DNA of 64,000 nucleotides from Methanococcoides methylutens. Lineage in GTDB: Archaea > Halobacteriota > Methanosarcinia > Methanosarcinales > Methanosarcinaceae. The position numbers and the translations under genes were made by a program. The notes below the pieces were generated by a model. That model was not told where the DNA came from and did no database searches. It saw only the letters and a list, made by a program, of their open reading frames with translations. The first letter of the stretch is position 1. Every line of letters starts with the position of its first letter. The DNA lies in assembly GCF_000765475.1 (NCBI RefSeq), contig NZ_JRHO01000014.1, positions 575,687-639,686 on the forward strand, written 5' to 3'. Of this stretch, positions 35,860 through 45,228 are shown piece by piece.

Positions 35860-36888
35860 ATGGACAAAAAAACAGTTCTATTGCTAGTATTAATCGTTAT
35901 AGTTTCCATTTCATTCACAGTATTATATGAGGAGCAGGAGAACAGTTTACCCATTGAAAGTAAAATGTTTTATACTGATTCCCGCAGTATAATGGACACA
36001 ACCGTTACAATCGCCATCTACGATCTTAATGAAGAACATGCGGTACAGACTATTGACAAAGCTTTTGTAAGAGTTGGCGATGTCGATGACGTAATGAGCA
36101 GTTACAAAAACGATAGCCAGGCAAGTATCCTGAATGAAAGATCAAGACTTGAAGGCGCCTCATCAGACCTAATTTACGTTATTGAACGGTCCATGTATTA
36201 TTCTACCATAAGCAACGGTGCATTTGACATCACAATAATGCCAGTACTTGACCTCTGGGCAAGCAAGTTCAGTCCCGGTGGAACATACCAGCCACCTACC
36301 CAGGAAGAAATTAATACCACTCTCGAACTTGTTGATTACAGAATGATAACCATCGAGGATGGAAATATCTCCATGGAACCAGGTATGAAGATCGCCCTTG
36401 GAGGAATAGCAAAAGGATATGCTGTTGACCAGGCCATAGAAACGTTGACATCACAAGGCATAACAAGCTGTTTTGTTGATGCAGGTGGAGACGGACGATA
36501 CATTGGCACAAAGCCCGATGGAACCATGTGGACAGTAGGACTCCAGAACCCCGACAAACAGGGAGATTTCATCACAGTAATGCAGCTTGAAGATCTGGCT
36601 GTTGCAACAAGTGGTAACTACGAGCGTTACTTCAGTGATGCTGCAAAGGTATCCCATATATCCGATCCAAGAACCGGATACTCAGTTAACGAATTGATCA
36701 GCGCAACCGTCATTACAGAAACAGCCATGGATGCTGATGCCCTGGCAACCACTGTGTTCGTACTTGGAAAAGATGAAGGAATGGAGCTCATCGAAACCCT
36801 TGAAGGAGTCGAATGCCTGATAATCACGTCAGATAAAAGGATACTTCGATCGACTGGCTTTGCAGAATATGAAACAACACTGGAATAA
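35860..36888 (+). CDS. apbE: FAD:protein FMN transferase ApbE
   Basis: Attaches FMN covalently to threonine in Rnf/Nqr flavoproteins. The 342-residue protein has an N-terminal anchor (KKTVLLLVLIVIVSISFTVL), then MDTTVTIAIYD, GGIAKGYAVDQAIETL and DAGGDGRYIG and the C-terminal ATTVFVLGKDEGM, all typical of ApbE. ATG 35860 is the start; 25 upstream codons in frame overlap a TATA box near 35810. It is divergent from the Rnf operon, whose RnfG and RnfD are the expected substrates. Confidence 0.93.
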   Translation: MDKKTVLLLVLIVIVSISFTVLYEEQENSLPIESKMFYTDSRSIMDTTVTIAIYDLNEEHAVQTIDKAFVRVGDVDDVMSSYKNDSQASILNERSRLEGASSDLIYVIERSMYYSTISNGAFDITIMPVLDLWASKFSPGGTYQPPTQEEINTTLELVDYRMITIEDGNISMEPGMKIALGGIAKGYAVDQAIETLTSQGITSCFVDAGGDGRYIGTKPDGTMWTVGLQNPDKQGDFITVMQLEDLAVATSGNYERYFSDAAKVSHISDPRTGYSVNELISATVITETAMDADALATTVFVLGKDEGMELIETLEGVECLIITSDKRILRSTGFAEYETTLE

Positions 36889-36986
36889 TTGAAAAATCAG
36901 GAAGTAACAGGAACAATGGCCAAGCGCCACATTCCTGTTATCATTATAATATCAGATCACATTCGATCAAATTAAGCATATTTTGT

Positions 36987-37054
36987 CATAGCTATATTAT
37001 TACTATAGCTATATTATTACTATAGCCATATTATTACTATAGCCATATTATTAC
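36987..37054. repeat. Four tandem 17-bp repeats
   Basis: Unit TATAGC(T/C)ATATTATTAC repeated four times head to tail in the gap between the convergent apbE and thpR genes. Copies 1-2 have T and copies 3-4 have C at the variable position; the first base of copy 1 differs. Confidence 0.9.
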
Positions 37055-37059
37055 TAGTA

Positions 37060-37605
37060 TTACCCTAACATGACCTCATGAAGTGTCTCATATATAGGAC
37101 CCTGTGGCGTCAGAGTACTTTTCTTTAGACATATCCTGTCAACTACCATCTTGCCAACTTCGACACCATCAAGCTCATCAAGTAATCCCAGAAACTCATC
37201 CATCTGCCCTGCAGGCATAAATTTCACCCTTGCAAGAGTGGCATGTGTGGTGAACTTCTTCTTATCCTTCTTGAACCTGAACTTTGAAAGCTTTGATTCC
37301 ACCTCATCATGGAGAAGCTCAAAGTTCCCCTCTGCACCCAACCAAACAACCCTTGGAGCTTTAGGCTTTGGGAAAACCCCAATACCACCGACAAGGGCAT
37401 CAAAAGGTTTGCATTCAATGGACTCCAGAGCTTCTGCAACCTCCGGGATCATTGATTCCTTTACCTCACCAATGAACTTCATGGTAATATGTACAAGATC
37501 AGGGTCGACCAATTTCAACTTAAGCCCGGAAAAACGTGTTTGTATGACCCGGACCTCATCACGGAACTCCTCTGGCAGATCAACTGCAACAAATATTCTG
37601 GCCAT
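37060..37605 (-). CDS. thpR: RNA 2',3'-cyclic phosphodiesterase ThpR (LigT family)
   Basis: Opens 2',3'-cyclic phosphates at RNA ends (181 residues). The two HxTx motifs are HITMKFIGEV near residue 40 and HATLARV near residue 125. The true start is ATG 37605 (MARIFVAVDLPEEFRDEV); the long upstream frame overlaps the divergent gene. There is no Shine-Dalgarno site, and TATTTAA lies about 33 bases upstream, so the mRNA may have little or no leader. Archaeal LigT may act in tRNA splicing, which is family knowledge. Confidence 0.9.
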   Translation of the reverse strand: MARIFVAVDLPEEFRDEVRVIQTRFSGLKLKLVDPDLVHITMKFIGEVKESMIPEVAEALESIECKPFDALVGGIGVFPKPKAPRVVWLGAEGNFELLHDEVESKLSKFRFKKDKKKFTTHATLARVKFMPAGQMDEFLGLLDELDGVEVGKMVVDRICLKKSTLTPQGPIYETLHEVMLG

Positions 37606-37728
37606 ATAAATAAAATAGACGATATGCCTGTTAAATAGTGCCGTTGAACACAGGTGGAAATGTTTTATAGATAATATATATAATCGATAATTGCCATAAT
37701 TAATAATACAGAATATCTGAGGGAATGG

Positions 37729-38622
37729 ATGGATACTATCAACACACCAAACATACTGGCAGGACATGCAGTTCAGATCGCTAAAGAACTGGGAGCTCCA
37801 GCCATAATAGTATCCGGAGATATTGATCTTGAGAATATTGAAACAGACATCCCCATTTATTATGTTACCCGACGCCAGAAAAGCATAATTGATAACCTGA
37901 TCTCGGACACCACTGATGAAAGCGAAAAACTGAAAAAGATCATTGAACCCATTAACAGGGAAACTTCCGGAAATGTCCGTTATATCGAAGAGGCGGCGGC
38001 TATCGAACATATAATCGGCGAACTAAAGGAAGGTACTATCGTCGGAGTTATCCAGACAAAGGAATCCAGCGCAATAGTCATCCACGAGATATCACAAAGC
38101 CCCCTTATCAGAACACTTCAGGAATGTGAAGAAAGAATAGAACCCGAGGTCATGCGTGCAGCACTCACCATAGCATTTGATATTGCTGCAAGCGGAAGAG
38201 AAGGACACAAAATAGGAACCGCTTTTATCCTGGGCGATACTGAAGAGGTCATGCAGCGTTCCCATCAAATGATACTAAACCCTTATGCAGGCCATAAGGA
38301 CGAACATCGGAACATACTGGACAGGATGAACTGGGAATCGGTCAAGGAATTTGCCCTTCTTGACGGCATTTTTGTGATATCAGAGGAAGGTATAGTCAAT
38401 GCTGCAGGCAGATATCTCGATGTTGATGCAAAGGACATCGGTATTGAAAAGGGCCTTGGAGGAAGACATGTATCAGCAGCCGCTATCACAAGGGACACTT
38501 TTGCAATAGCTGTGACAATATCCGAATCCGGAGGAACTGTCAGGGTATATATGGATGGAAAGGAGCTGCTTTGCCTTGATTACATCGAAAGACCTGCATT
38601 ACGCGACAAATCACAGTATTGA
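37729..38622 (+). CDS. dacZ: Diadenylate cyclase DacZ-like protein
   Basis: Makes c-di-AMP from two ATP. The 297-residue protein has an N-terminal alpha/beta domain (pyruvate-kinase-like, ILAGHAVQIAKELGAPAIIV) and a C-terminal DisA_N domain. Catalytic segments are LLDGIFVISEEG (DGA motif, here DGI) and GGRHVSAAAIT (RHR motif, here RHV). GAGGG lies 4 bases before the ATG. It is divergent from thpR. Confidence 0.8.
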   Translation: MDTINTPNILAGHAVQIAKELGAPAIIVSGDIDLENIETDIPIYYVTRRQKSIIDNLISDTTDESEKLKKIIEPINRETSGNVRYIEEAAAIEHIIGELKEGTIVGVIQTKESSAIVIHEISQSPLIRTLQECEERIEPEVMRAALTIAFDIAASGREGHKIGTAFILGDTEEVMQRSHQMILNPYAGHKDEHRNILDRMNWESVKEFALLDGIFVISEEGIVNAAGRYLDVDAKDIGIEKGLGGRHVSAAAITRDTFAIAVTISESGGTVRVYMDGKELLCLDYIERPALRDKSQY

Positions 38623-38642
38623 GGACCTACCTTGATCGCATC

Positions 38643-39686
38643 TTAAATCTTAAATCTCAACAAGGCTGCTATACCACCGAGAGAGTGTAATTTCTGCCCG
38701 GGCTCGAACTCTGTACTGAATACAACCATAGAACCCTGCGCATGCTCTACTTCCTGTATCATAGCATCAATATTACCCTCTTCCCGCTCCAGGCGAAGCA
38801 ATTCATCGGCCACCAGAAGTTTTTCGACAGCACCATAATCTATTGCTGTTTTCACCTCATCCATACCATATGCGACCTTGCCACCAAGAGCCATTTCCTT
38901 CAGGAACTCATCCATAAGTGAAGATTCCCTGGCGATCCTGGACTCTTCCATGATCCTGTCAACAGCACCTCTTCTGAGCACTTCCTGAAAACCGGACATG
39001 CCTATGGAAGATGTATCCTCAACAAGGATACCTGCTGCCAGCTCGGAATTGTTTGAAGAGATGTACTTCATAAGATCATCCTTGGTAAACCCCGGGCCTG
39101 CAACAACAACCGACTCGGTTCCGCACATGGCATGATTTAACTGCTCCAGGATGGTGCTGAAGAAAACCTCACGAAGCGTTCCTTCGCCTTTCCCGGATGA
39201 CTGCCTGATATGGGAATAAACCTCGATGCCATAGTGACGCACAAAACCAATATCTGCATCCCCTTCTTCAATGGTGACGATAATGACCTTGGGTCTTTTG
39301 GATGTAGCTTCCGCTTCGTTCACACGCTCGACCTGATCTTTTTTCCAGTGCTTAATAATAGAGAGGGCAGTTCCCTCCTCAAGATTGAGAGTATGGTGAT
39401 AACCGGCATCCATCCCATGCTCAATAAGACCGTGGACCCTGAGACGATTGGAGAACTTATGGAACTCAAGGTCATCTACCCGAATACCAAGCCTCACGTT
39501 CTTTTTCTCGACCTTCTCCGGCCTGAGCTTATCACTGGAAGCCTCAGCTTTCCTTTTAGTAAGAGCAAATACAAGGTCGCCTTTCTCGATGATGTATTTC
39601 AAATGCCACAGATCATCCAGCGTCTCCGGAGTAAGGGCTATCTCACCTTCCTTATTTCCCCTCAGGTCTCTTTTTGTTACTCTCAT
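38643..39686 (-). CDS. pelA: Pelota (aPelota), ribosome rescue factor
   Basis: Relative of eRF1 that, with aABCE1/aEF1A, frees stalled ribosomes (347 residues). The N-terminal SH3-like domain MRVTKRDLRGNKEGEIALTP, central VVAGPGFTKDDLMKYI and the C-terminal domain VAYGMDEVKTAIDYGAVEKL are diagnostic; the GGQ loop of eRF1 is absent, as expected. ATG 39686 follows GGGT at about 6 bases. The upstream neighbour on the same strand is the Rqc2 homologue, another stalled-ribosome factor. Confidence 0.95.
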   Translation of the reverse strand: MRVTKRDLRGNKEGEIALTPETLDDLWHLKYIIEKGDLVFALTKRKAEASSDKLRPEKVEKKNVRLGIRVDDLEFHKFSNRLRVHGLIEHGMDAGYHHTLNLEEGTALSIIKHWKKDQVERVNEAEATSKRPKVIIVTIEEGDADIGFVRHYGIEVYSHIRQSSGKGEGTLREVFFSTILEQLNHAMCGTESVVVAGPGFTKDDLMKYISSNNSELAAGILVEDTSSIGMSGFQEVLRRGAVDRIMEESRIARESSLMDEFLKEMALGGKVAYGMDEVKTAIDYGAVEKLLVADELLRLEREEGNIDAMIQEVEHAQGSMVVFSTEFEPGQKLHSLGGIAALLRFKI

Positions 39687-39735
39687 GATAATACCCAGCA
39701 ATTTAGACAGTCATATACCCATACTCATCAAAAGT

Positions 39736-41733
39736 TCACTTTTTGATATCAGATTCCCCTGGCGGAAGCATCCTTGCAATGCTATCAGGAGACGCCACCT
39801 GTTTGACAAAGGAAGGGTCCTTTAGTTCATCCACATAAATGCGATAGACCTTCTTTGCAATATCGTTCTGGTTGAACTTACCTGGAAGTAGCTCGACCAC
39901 ATATTTACCGGAGCGTGCGATAGCCGACACCGGTCCTCCTATGACACGGGTTTCCGCACCAAGTTCCAAACCAACAGCAACACCCACAGGAACATCCTTG
40001 TAGTAATTGCGTTCACCACGGATAACGAAGGAACCTTTCTTCAGGTATTCACCGGATTCCGGGGTCTTGGAGACCTGTTCAGGTTTTATCCAGTAACAAT
40101 CACCGCTGAACTGGCCTGCTTTCCAGATACTGGAATAGGAAACCACGAACCTTGCAGCTTCCTCAAGGGTCGTTTCCGGAACATCCTTACCCTCGGTCTT
40201 GATAATTGTGATAGGAGCGCCGGGCACCTGTGTATGGAACACGATGTCTCGCTTTTCCATATATTTTTTCACAAGCTCCTCATTGGTATCGGCATCCCTT
40301 CCACCAACAACAAGGAAACCATCGGATGAGAAGAACCACCTGAACCGGTCGTACCAGTGCTTCTTGAAGAAAGCCTTCCTTCTTTTGGATACTTTCTTCT
40401 CCCTTTTCTGCATCGCGACCTTTGTATCCTCGATCGCACGCAAAGCACCATCACGTTTTTTGCTTAACTTTTTAGCTTTATCATAATAGATCTGAGCATT
40501 TTGTGGAACGGTCTTACGAATGTTGATACTCGCATTGACACCGTCAAGATCAACCACGACAAATCCTTCCGCTGAATCGATACTTACGATAGAACGTGCT
40601 GCAGGCAGGTCATCTTTTGCCTTTTTGAGTATGGAACGGATCTCTGCCCATGAATAACCTTTATCTCTTGCATTCTCCAGAACCGCAAGCACCTGCTCGA
40701 TGTTCTGATAGTGCTCATAGATCTTTTCTGCAATGGTGGTGTATTTTTCGGAGTCCTTCTCGAACTTTTTGATAGCTTCCTGCTGTTTGCGAAGCCTTCT
40801 TTCAAATACATCGACCTTTTCCTTCTTTTTAGCAACTACTTCCTCGATAACTTCCTCAGATGCTTTTTTGCCGAAGAATTCATCAAGGGCCTGATTGAAG
40901 GAGGGGAAATACTCCTTCTCCGCTTCAGAATACTGATCAAGCTCCAGAGGGACGACATCAATTGCCCCTAGTTCGCCTTTAATTTCCTTTTTGACTATAC
41001 ATGGTTTCAGCTTATGTTCCACAATTGGTGAGAACACGGCCTTTACAGATTCACAAAGTGCCTTTATATCATCTAGTGTGGCATCCTTTGCTGCTGTTTT
41101 CTTATCAACGCCTGCTCTCAGACAGACCTCTTCTGCAAGAACACCGCCGAGATTGTAACTGGTTGCTATGGTCCTGACAACATCCGCAGTTGAAGCTGCA
41201 AACAGATCTGCCATCCCGGCCTCTTCAACATCAAGCGGACTTAGCTGTGCTTCAGGATATTCATATATCTCACCACTGCGAACCCTGCGCCCCCTGAAGG
41301 TCACGGGATTCATTGGTAGAATGATCTTACGATCACTGTCAAGAAGAACTATATTACCTCTTGAGAACAGTTCACATACAAGTATTGTCTCAATACCACC
41401 ACGGATCACACCGATCTCAATGATCCTGTCAAAGTCATACTGATTAACAGAAGTTATCCTGCCACCTGTTATATGCTTCCTCAATAACATCGGGAATGCA
41501 TGGGGTAGTTTTGGGCTTGGACGCAAATACTTGCTCATGTGCGCTCTCTTGCCTGCCTGTATCACCAGATTGTCACGTCCTTTTCCGAATATGAAAAGAT
41601 TAATCCTGATCTCACCCGGAACTGGCTGGTACACCTTGGCGATCTTTGCATCGATGAGAGAGCCTTCAACATCGACGTTACCAAGTTCGGATACAAGAGC
41701 AGCAACATCTGCACTCGTCATCTCCTGCTTCAT
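39736..41733 (-). CDS. rqcH: Rqc2/NEMF (RqcH) homologue, ribosome quality control protein
   Basis: Binds the 50S subunit with stuck peptidyl-tRNA and, in bacteria, elongates C-terminal tails (665 residues). Order of domains: NFACT-N (residues 1-200, FIFGKGRDNLVIQAGKRAHM), HhH region (LGGVLAEEVCLRAGVDKKTA), coiled coils around residues 290-350 and 400-450, and NFACT-R (WYDRFRWFFSSDGFLVVGGR). The C-terminus contains the RVIGGPVSAIARSGKYVVEL segment. It is encoded just upstream of pelota. Confidence 0.93.
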   Translation of the reverse strand: MKQEMTSADVAALVSELGNVDVEGSLIDAKIAKVYQPVPGEIRINLFIFGKGRDNLVIQAGKRAHMSKYLRPSPKLPHAFPMLLRKHITGGRITSVNQYDFDRIIEIGVIRGGIETILVCELFSRGNIVLLDSDRKIILPMNPVTFRGRRVRSGEIYEYPEAQLSPLDVEEAGMADLFAASTADVVRTIATSYNLGGVLAEEVCLRAGVDKKTAAKDATLDDIKALCESVKAVFSPIVEHKLKPCIVKKEIKGELGAIDVVPLELDQYSEAEKEYFPSFNQALDEFFGKKASEEVIEEVVAKKKEKVDVFERRLRKQQEAIKKFEKDSEKYTTIAEKIYEHYQNIEQVLAVLENARDKGYSWAEIRSILKKAKDDLPAARSIVSIDSAEGFVVVDLDGVNASINIRKTVPQNAQIYYDKAKKLSKKRDGALRAIEDTKVAMQKREKKVSKRRKAFFKKHWYDRFRWFFSSDGFLVVGGRDADTNEELVKKYMEKRDIVFHTQVPGAPITIIKTEGKDVPETTLEEAARFVVSYSSIWKAGQFSGDCYWIKPEQVSKTPESGEYLKKGSFVIRGERNYYKDVPVGVAVGLELGAETRVIGGPVSAIARSGKYVVELLPGKFNQNDIAKKVYRIYVDELKDPSFVKQVASPDSIARMLPPGESDIKK

Positions 41734-41875
41734 AGATGCTTATAGAGTTCGACCGGACTTAAGGTTTATCCATATTGACAGCACCTGACAACAACAGGTT
41801 GAAGTAATAAAGAAATAGGATTAACACATCAATTGGTTGGAGTCTTAAGCAGACAATATTATCAGGAAACAAGCA

Positions 41876-43048
41876 ATGAACTTTAAGACAAAGTATTTCC
41901 TCAAGTCGAAATTCCAGGAATACTACAAGACAGCGCAGATACATATCCCATCCAGACTGGAAGCTCGCGAATGGGGATTCATCTCTTTTGACGAGATGCC
42001 GGAAACCGTGATGAGAAGACATAAGTCATTTGGATCACGCGGAGAGGTTGAGGAATACCTTGCAGGCATGGCACCTGCACATGCATACCATTCTGTTGCA
42101 TACTATACGTACCCCAGTGCACCTACCATGAAAGAGAAGCAATGGCAGGAAGCAGACCTCATCTTTGACCTTGATGCGGACCACATACCCGGTGCACCCA
42201 ACTCATATTCAGAAATGCTTGATCACGTCAAAAAGGAGACATTAAAGCTATATGACCTTCTGATAAATGATTTCGGATTCAATGAAGATGATATCAGGGC
42301 GGTATTTTCGGGCGGAAGAGGTTACCATTTCCACATAAGTGACCCGCGTGTTCGCTCCCTTGGAAGCGCAGAAAGAAGGGAGATCGTGGATTATATCAGT
42401 GGAAGGGGACTCAATATTGAGAAGATATTCTACAAGAAAGCGGTCAGCGGTGATGCAGGCAGTGAAAATGCCAGGATGAACATGCTTTCCCCGGAAAGCG
42501 AGGGAGGCTGGGGAGGAAGGATCAACAGATATCTTGTATCCTACCTCACCGATCTTGCGAGTAAGGAAGATGCAGAAGAGCTCTTCAGCGGTTTCAAGGG
42601 TATCGGCAAAAAGACCGCACAAAAGATGATAGATATATTAAGGGATGAAGCACAGGTCGAGTTGCTACGCAGAGGGAACATGGAAGCCCTTTCAAAAGTC
42701 AATAAGGATATTATACAGACCCTCGCATTGCAAGCAGTGAATGACATGTCTGCAAGTGTGGATGAACCTGTGACCGGTGACATAAAAAGATTGATACGCC
42801 TGGGCGGTTCCCTTCATGGAAAATCAGGAATGCGTGTTACGACACTGTCTATATCAGAGCTTGAGAAGTTCGAACCATTGACCGATGCTGTCGTGTTCTC
42901 GGACAAGCCGGTAAAATTAAAAGTGATAAGACCTTTTGCAGTACAAATGAAGGGTAATGACCTCTACATAGAGGAAGGTACACAGGAATTACCTGAATAC
43001 GCAGCCGTGTATCTTATGTGCAGAGGTGCAGCAGAATATGGATCGTAA
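41876..43048 (+). CDS. priS: DNA primase small subunit
   Basis: Catalytic subunit of archaeo-eukaryotic primase (390 residues). The metal-binding DxD is in IFDLDADHIPG near residue 97; SGGRGYHFHISDPRVRSLGS is the next catalytic block, and the C-terminal GSLHGKSGMRVTTLS is typical. It overlaps the next gene by 11 bases, forming the usual archaeal priS-gins51 pair. Confidence 0.95.
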   Translation: MNFKTKYFLKSKFQEYYKTAQIHIPSRLEAREWGFISFDEMPETVMRRHKSFGSRGEVEEYLAGMAPAHAYHSVAYYTYPSAPTMKEKQWQEADLIFDLDADHIPGAPNSYSEMLDHVKKETLKLYDLLINDFGFNEDDIRAVFSGGRGYHFHISDPRVRSLGSAERREIVDYISGRGLNIEKIFYKKAVSGDAGSENARMNMLSPESEGGWGGRINRYLVSYLTDLASKEDAEELFSGFKGIGKKTAQKMIDILRDEAQVELLRRGNMEALSKVNKDIIQTLALQAVNDMSASVDEPVTGDIKRLIRLGGSLHGKSGMRVTTLSISELEKFEPLTDAVVFSDKPVKLKVIRPFAVQMKGNDLYIEEGTQELPEYAAVYLMCRGAAEYGS

Positions 43049-43748
43049 TGAGCTCAAAAGCATACTCCGGGAAGAGAACAGTTCGGCTTTAAGGTCGTTG
43101 CCGAACGGGTTCTACCGTCTTGTGGATGATTATATCCATGAGCTTGAGGAAGAGATCCGAAAGATCAACAATCCACGCTCTGCTGAATCGAAGATACTGG
43201 AGGATGAGCTCCAGAGTGCCATCAATGATGTGGAGACCATATTCATCCGCAGGGTTCGAAAGGTCACTTCAAGGGCCACTTCCAATGCGTTCTCAAGCAG
43301 CTCACCAAGACAGGACCTTGACAAGCTTCTTCCTGCAGAACAGGCAGTCTATGAAGCAACGCTTTCGGCAATACAGGTAGCAAGGAACGGATTGCTCGAA
43401 CCGATACTTGATCCTTCCTCTTCAATGCCCCCTGCAGAGGAGCGGGAAGCTACAGAACAGGAAGTATCCTCACAAGAAGTCACAGGTGAACCAGCTGCCA
43501 TGGGAACAGCACAAGAAGCATCAGCATCAGCAATTGACACCGGTAACGATGTCAGGGACAAGACAGAGATAGCCAAAAGGAATATAAATGAAGAATACTT
43601 TGTTGTCCGAATATTGAAAGACCTACCGACATTCAATGCCGTAGATAAGCGAAATTATACTACTCATGCAGAAGATGTCGTTGTTTTACCCGCAATGAAC
43701 GCAAATGTTCTGGTAAAACGAGGTGCTGCTCATCTTATCACAAAATAA
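43038..43748 (+). CDS. gins51: GINS complex subunit Gins51
   Basis: Subunit of the GINS complex that binds MCM and GAN/Cdc45 at the fork (236 residues). The helical A-domain (DRNELKSILREENSSALRSL, later YRLVDDYIHELEEEIRKI) is at the N-terminus and the small beta B-domain (VVRILKDLPTFNAVDKRNYT, then LVKRGAAHLI) at the C-terminus, the Gins51 order. An Ala/Glu/Ser-rich linker of about 60 residues joins them. ATG 43038 is preferred to GTG 43026 by spacing from GAGGTG. Confidence 0.9.
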   Translation: MDRNELKSILREENSSALRSLPNGFYRLVDDYIHELEEEIRKINNPRSAESKILEDELQSAINDVETIFIRRVRKVTSRATSNAFSSSSPRQDLDKLLPAEQAVYEATLSAIQVARNGLLEPILDPSSSMPPAEEREATEQEVSSQEVTGEPAAMGTAQEASASAIDTGNDVRDKTEIAKRNINEEYFVVRILKDLPTFNAVDKRNYTTHAEDVVVLPAMNANVLVKRGAAHLITK

Positions 43749-43777
43749 AACATTCAACTTGATAAAAGGTGTAAATA

Positions 43778-44056
43778 ATGAAAATTCCAAAGAGGTTCAG
43801 AACATATTGCCCATCCTGCAAAAAACATACTGAACACATTGCAGAGAGAGTAAAGAAAGGCAAGGCATCAGCTATGACACACATTGCCAGACAAAAGAAG
43901 AGGCAATCAGGCATCGGAAACAGTGGTAAATTCTCAAAGGTTCCTGGAGGAGACAAACCAACCAAGAGAGTACAGCTCAAATACCGCTGCGCCGAGTGCA
44001 ACAAGTCACACCAGAGGCCATGCTTCAGAGCAAAGAAATTCGAGTTTAAGGAATGA
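43778..44056 (+). CDS. rpl44e: Ribosomal protein L44e
   Basis: 50S ribosomal protein of 92 residues with the C4 zinc finger CPSCKKH ... [13 protein letters not shown] lies before the ATG. First gene of a short translation operon (L44e, S27e, aIF2alpha, Nop10, PAC2) common in archaea. Confidence 0.96.
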   Translation: MKIPKRFRTYCPSCKKHTEHIAERVKKGKASAMTHIARQKKRQSGIGNSGKFSKVPGGDKPTKRVQLKYRCAECNKSHQRPCFRAKKFEFKE

Positions 44057-44061
44057 TAACA

Positions 44062-44238
44062 ATGACACAACCAAAAAGCAGATTCTTACGCGTAAAATGC
44101 AACGACTGCTCCAACGAGCAGGTTATCTTCGGCAGTGCAAGCCGCAAGGTCACATGCCTCGTATGCGGAAGAACACTCGCAGAATCCACCGGCGGAAAGT
44201 CAACAATTACAACACATATCCTGGAAGTCCTTGAATAA
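44062..44238 (+). CDS. rps27e: Ribosomal protein S27e
   Basis: 30S ribosomal protein (58 residues) with zinc finger CNDCSNEQ ... CLVCGRTL. The start at ATG 44062 has AAGGA 9 bases upstream; the earlier ATG 44053 sits directly on that site. It begins 5 bases after the L44e stop. Confidence 0.95.
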   Translation: MTQPKSRFLRVKCNDCSNEQVIFGSASRKVTCLVCGRTLAESTGGKSTITTHILEVLE

Positions 44239-44249
44239 AGTGGTGTAGA

Positions 44250-45050
44250 ATGGATAATAATAACTGGCCAGAAAGCGGCGACTTTGTAGTTTGTACTGTA
44301 AAGAACGTAGTCGACTTTGGGGCCTATACCACCCTTGAGGAATACGGGGGTAAAGAAGGGTTTATCCATATCTCCGAGATCAAGGCCGGATGGGTCAAGT
44401 ATGTCCGTGATTACGTAAGGGAAGGTCAGAAGATCGTCTGCAAAGTGCTGGACGTAGACCCTAACCGACGTCATATCGACCTTTCCTTAAAGGATGTCAA
44501 CGAACACCAGAAACGTGCGAAGATCCAGGACTGGAAGAACGAACAGAAAGCCGAGAAGTGGCTCCAGTTCGTTGCTGAGGACACCAAGACAAGCGCGGAA
44601 AAGATGGGCGAAATAAGGTCCATTTTCATGGAAGAGTTCGGAAGCTGCTACACTGGCTTTGAAGAAGCTGCCATCAACGGCAAAGAAGCTTTTGAAGGCA
44701 TGGCCATCAGCAAGAAGCTGGCCGCAAAGATAGCAGACATCGCTCAGGAAAATATTAAACTTCCATTCGTAGACATCGCAGGATACGTGGACCTTACCTC
44801 CTATAGCCCTGACGGGATCGATATTATCAAGAAATCCCTCAAATCAGCTACCAAGATCAAGAAAGATGATGATGTCAGGATAGACGTCACATATACAGGC
44901 GCACCAAGATACCGAATAAAGGTTATCGCACCTGATTACAAGACCGCGGAAGCTGTTTTGAAGAAAGCTGCTGAGAAAGCTATTGACTATATCGAAAAGA
45001 AGGAAGGAAAAGGAATTTTCCACCGACATATCGAATCAACAAAGGCGTGA
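44250..45050 (+). CDS. Translation initiation factor aIF2 alpha subunit
   Basis: Subunit of the heterotrimer that delivers initiator Met-tRNA (266 residues). The N-terminal S1 domain is clear (GDFVVCTVKNVVDFGAYTTL, HISEIKAGWVKYVRDYVREG), followed by the helical domain and a C-terminal alpha/beta domain that binds the gamma subunit (YRIKVIAPDYKTAEAVLKKA). GGTG lies 4 bases before the ATG. Confidence 0.96.
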   Translation: MDNNNWPESGDFVVCTVKNVVDFGAYTTLEEYGGKEGFIHISEIKAGWVKYVRDYVREGQKIVCKVLDVDPNRRHIDLSLKDVNEHQKRAKIQDWKNEQKAEKWLQFVAEDTKTSAEKMGEIRSIFMEEFGSCYTGFEEAAINGKEAFEGMAISKKLAAKIADIAQENIKLPFVDIAGYVDLTSYSPDGIDIIKKSLKSATKIKKDDDVRIDVTYTGAPRYRIKVIAPDYKTAEAVLKKAAEKAIDYIEKKEGKGIFHRHIESTKA

Positions 45051-45057
45051 TGTTCCA

Positions 45058-45228
45058 TTGGGAAACAAGATCCGAAGATGTACTCAATGCAATGTTTACA
45101 CATTGAAAGAGAACTGTCCGGAGTGTGGAGAACCTTCCGGGAATCCACTCCCGGCACGATTTTCCCCGCTTGATCCCTATGGCAAATACCGCCGAATCTC
45201 CAAAAGGAGGGAAACGGAACATGCGTGA
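45058..45228 (+). CDS. nop10: Nop10, H/ACA RNP protein
   Basis: Small core protein (56 residues) of H/ACA pseudouridylation particles. It reads MGNKIRRCTQCNVYTLKENC, then CGEPSGNPLPARFSPLDPYG, with the C4 zinc ribbon. The start is TTG 45058: no ATG or GTG fits, and the family begins at this residue. It starts 7 bases after the aIF2alpha stop and overlaps the following gene by 8 bases. Confidence 0.93.
   Translation: MGNKIRRCTQCNVYTLKENCPECGEPSGNPLPARFSPLDPYGKYRRISKRRETEHA

Noticed and set aside
37606-38010. N-terminal extension of thpR by 135 codons
   Set aside because: It is antisense to dacZ and not protein-like; LigT proteins start at the MARIFVAVDLP segment.
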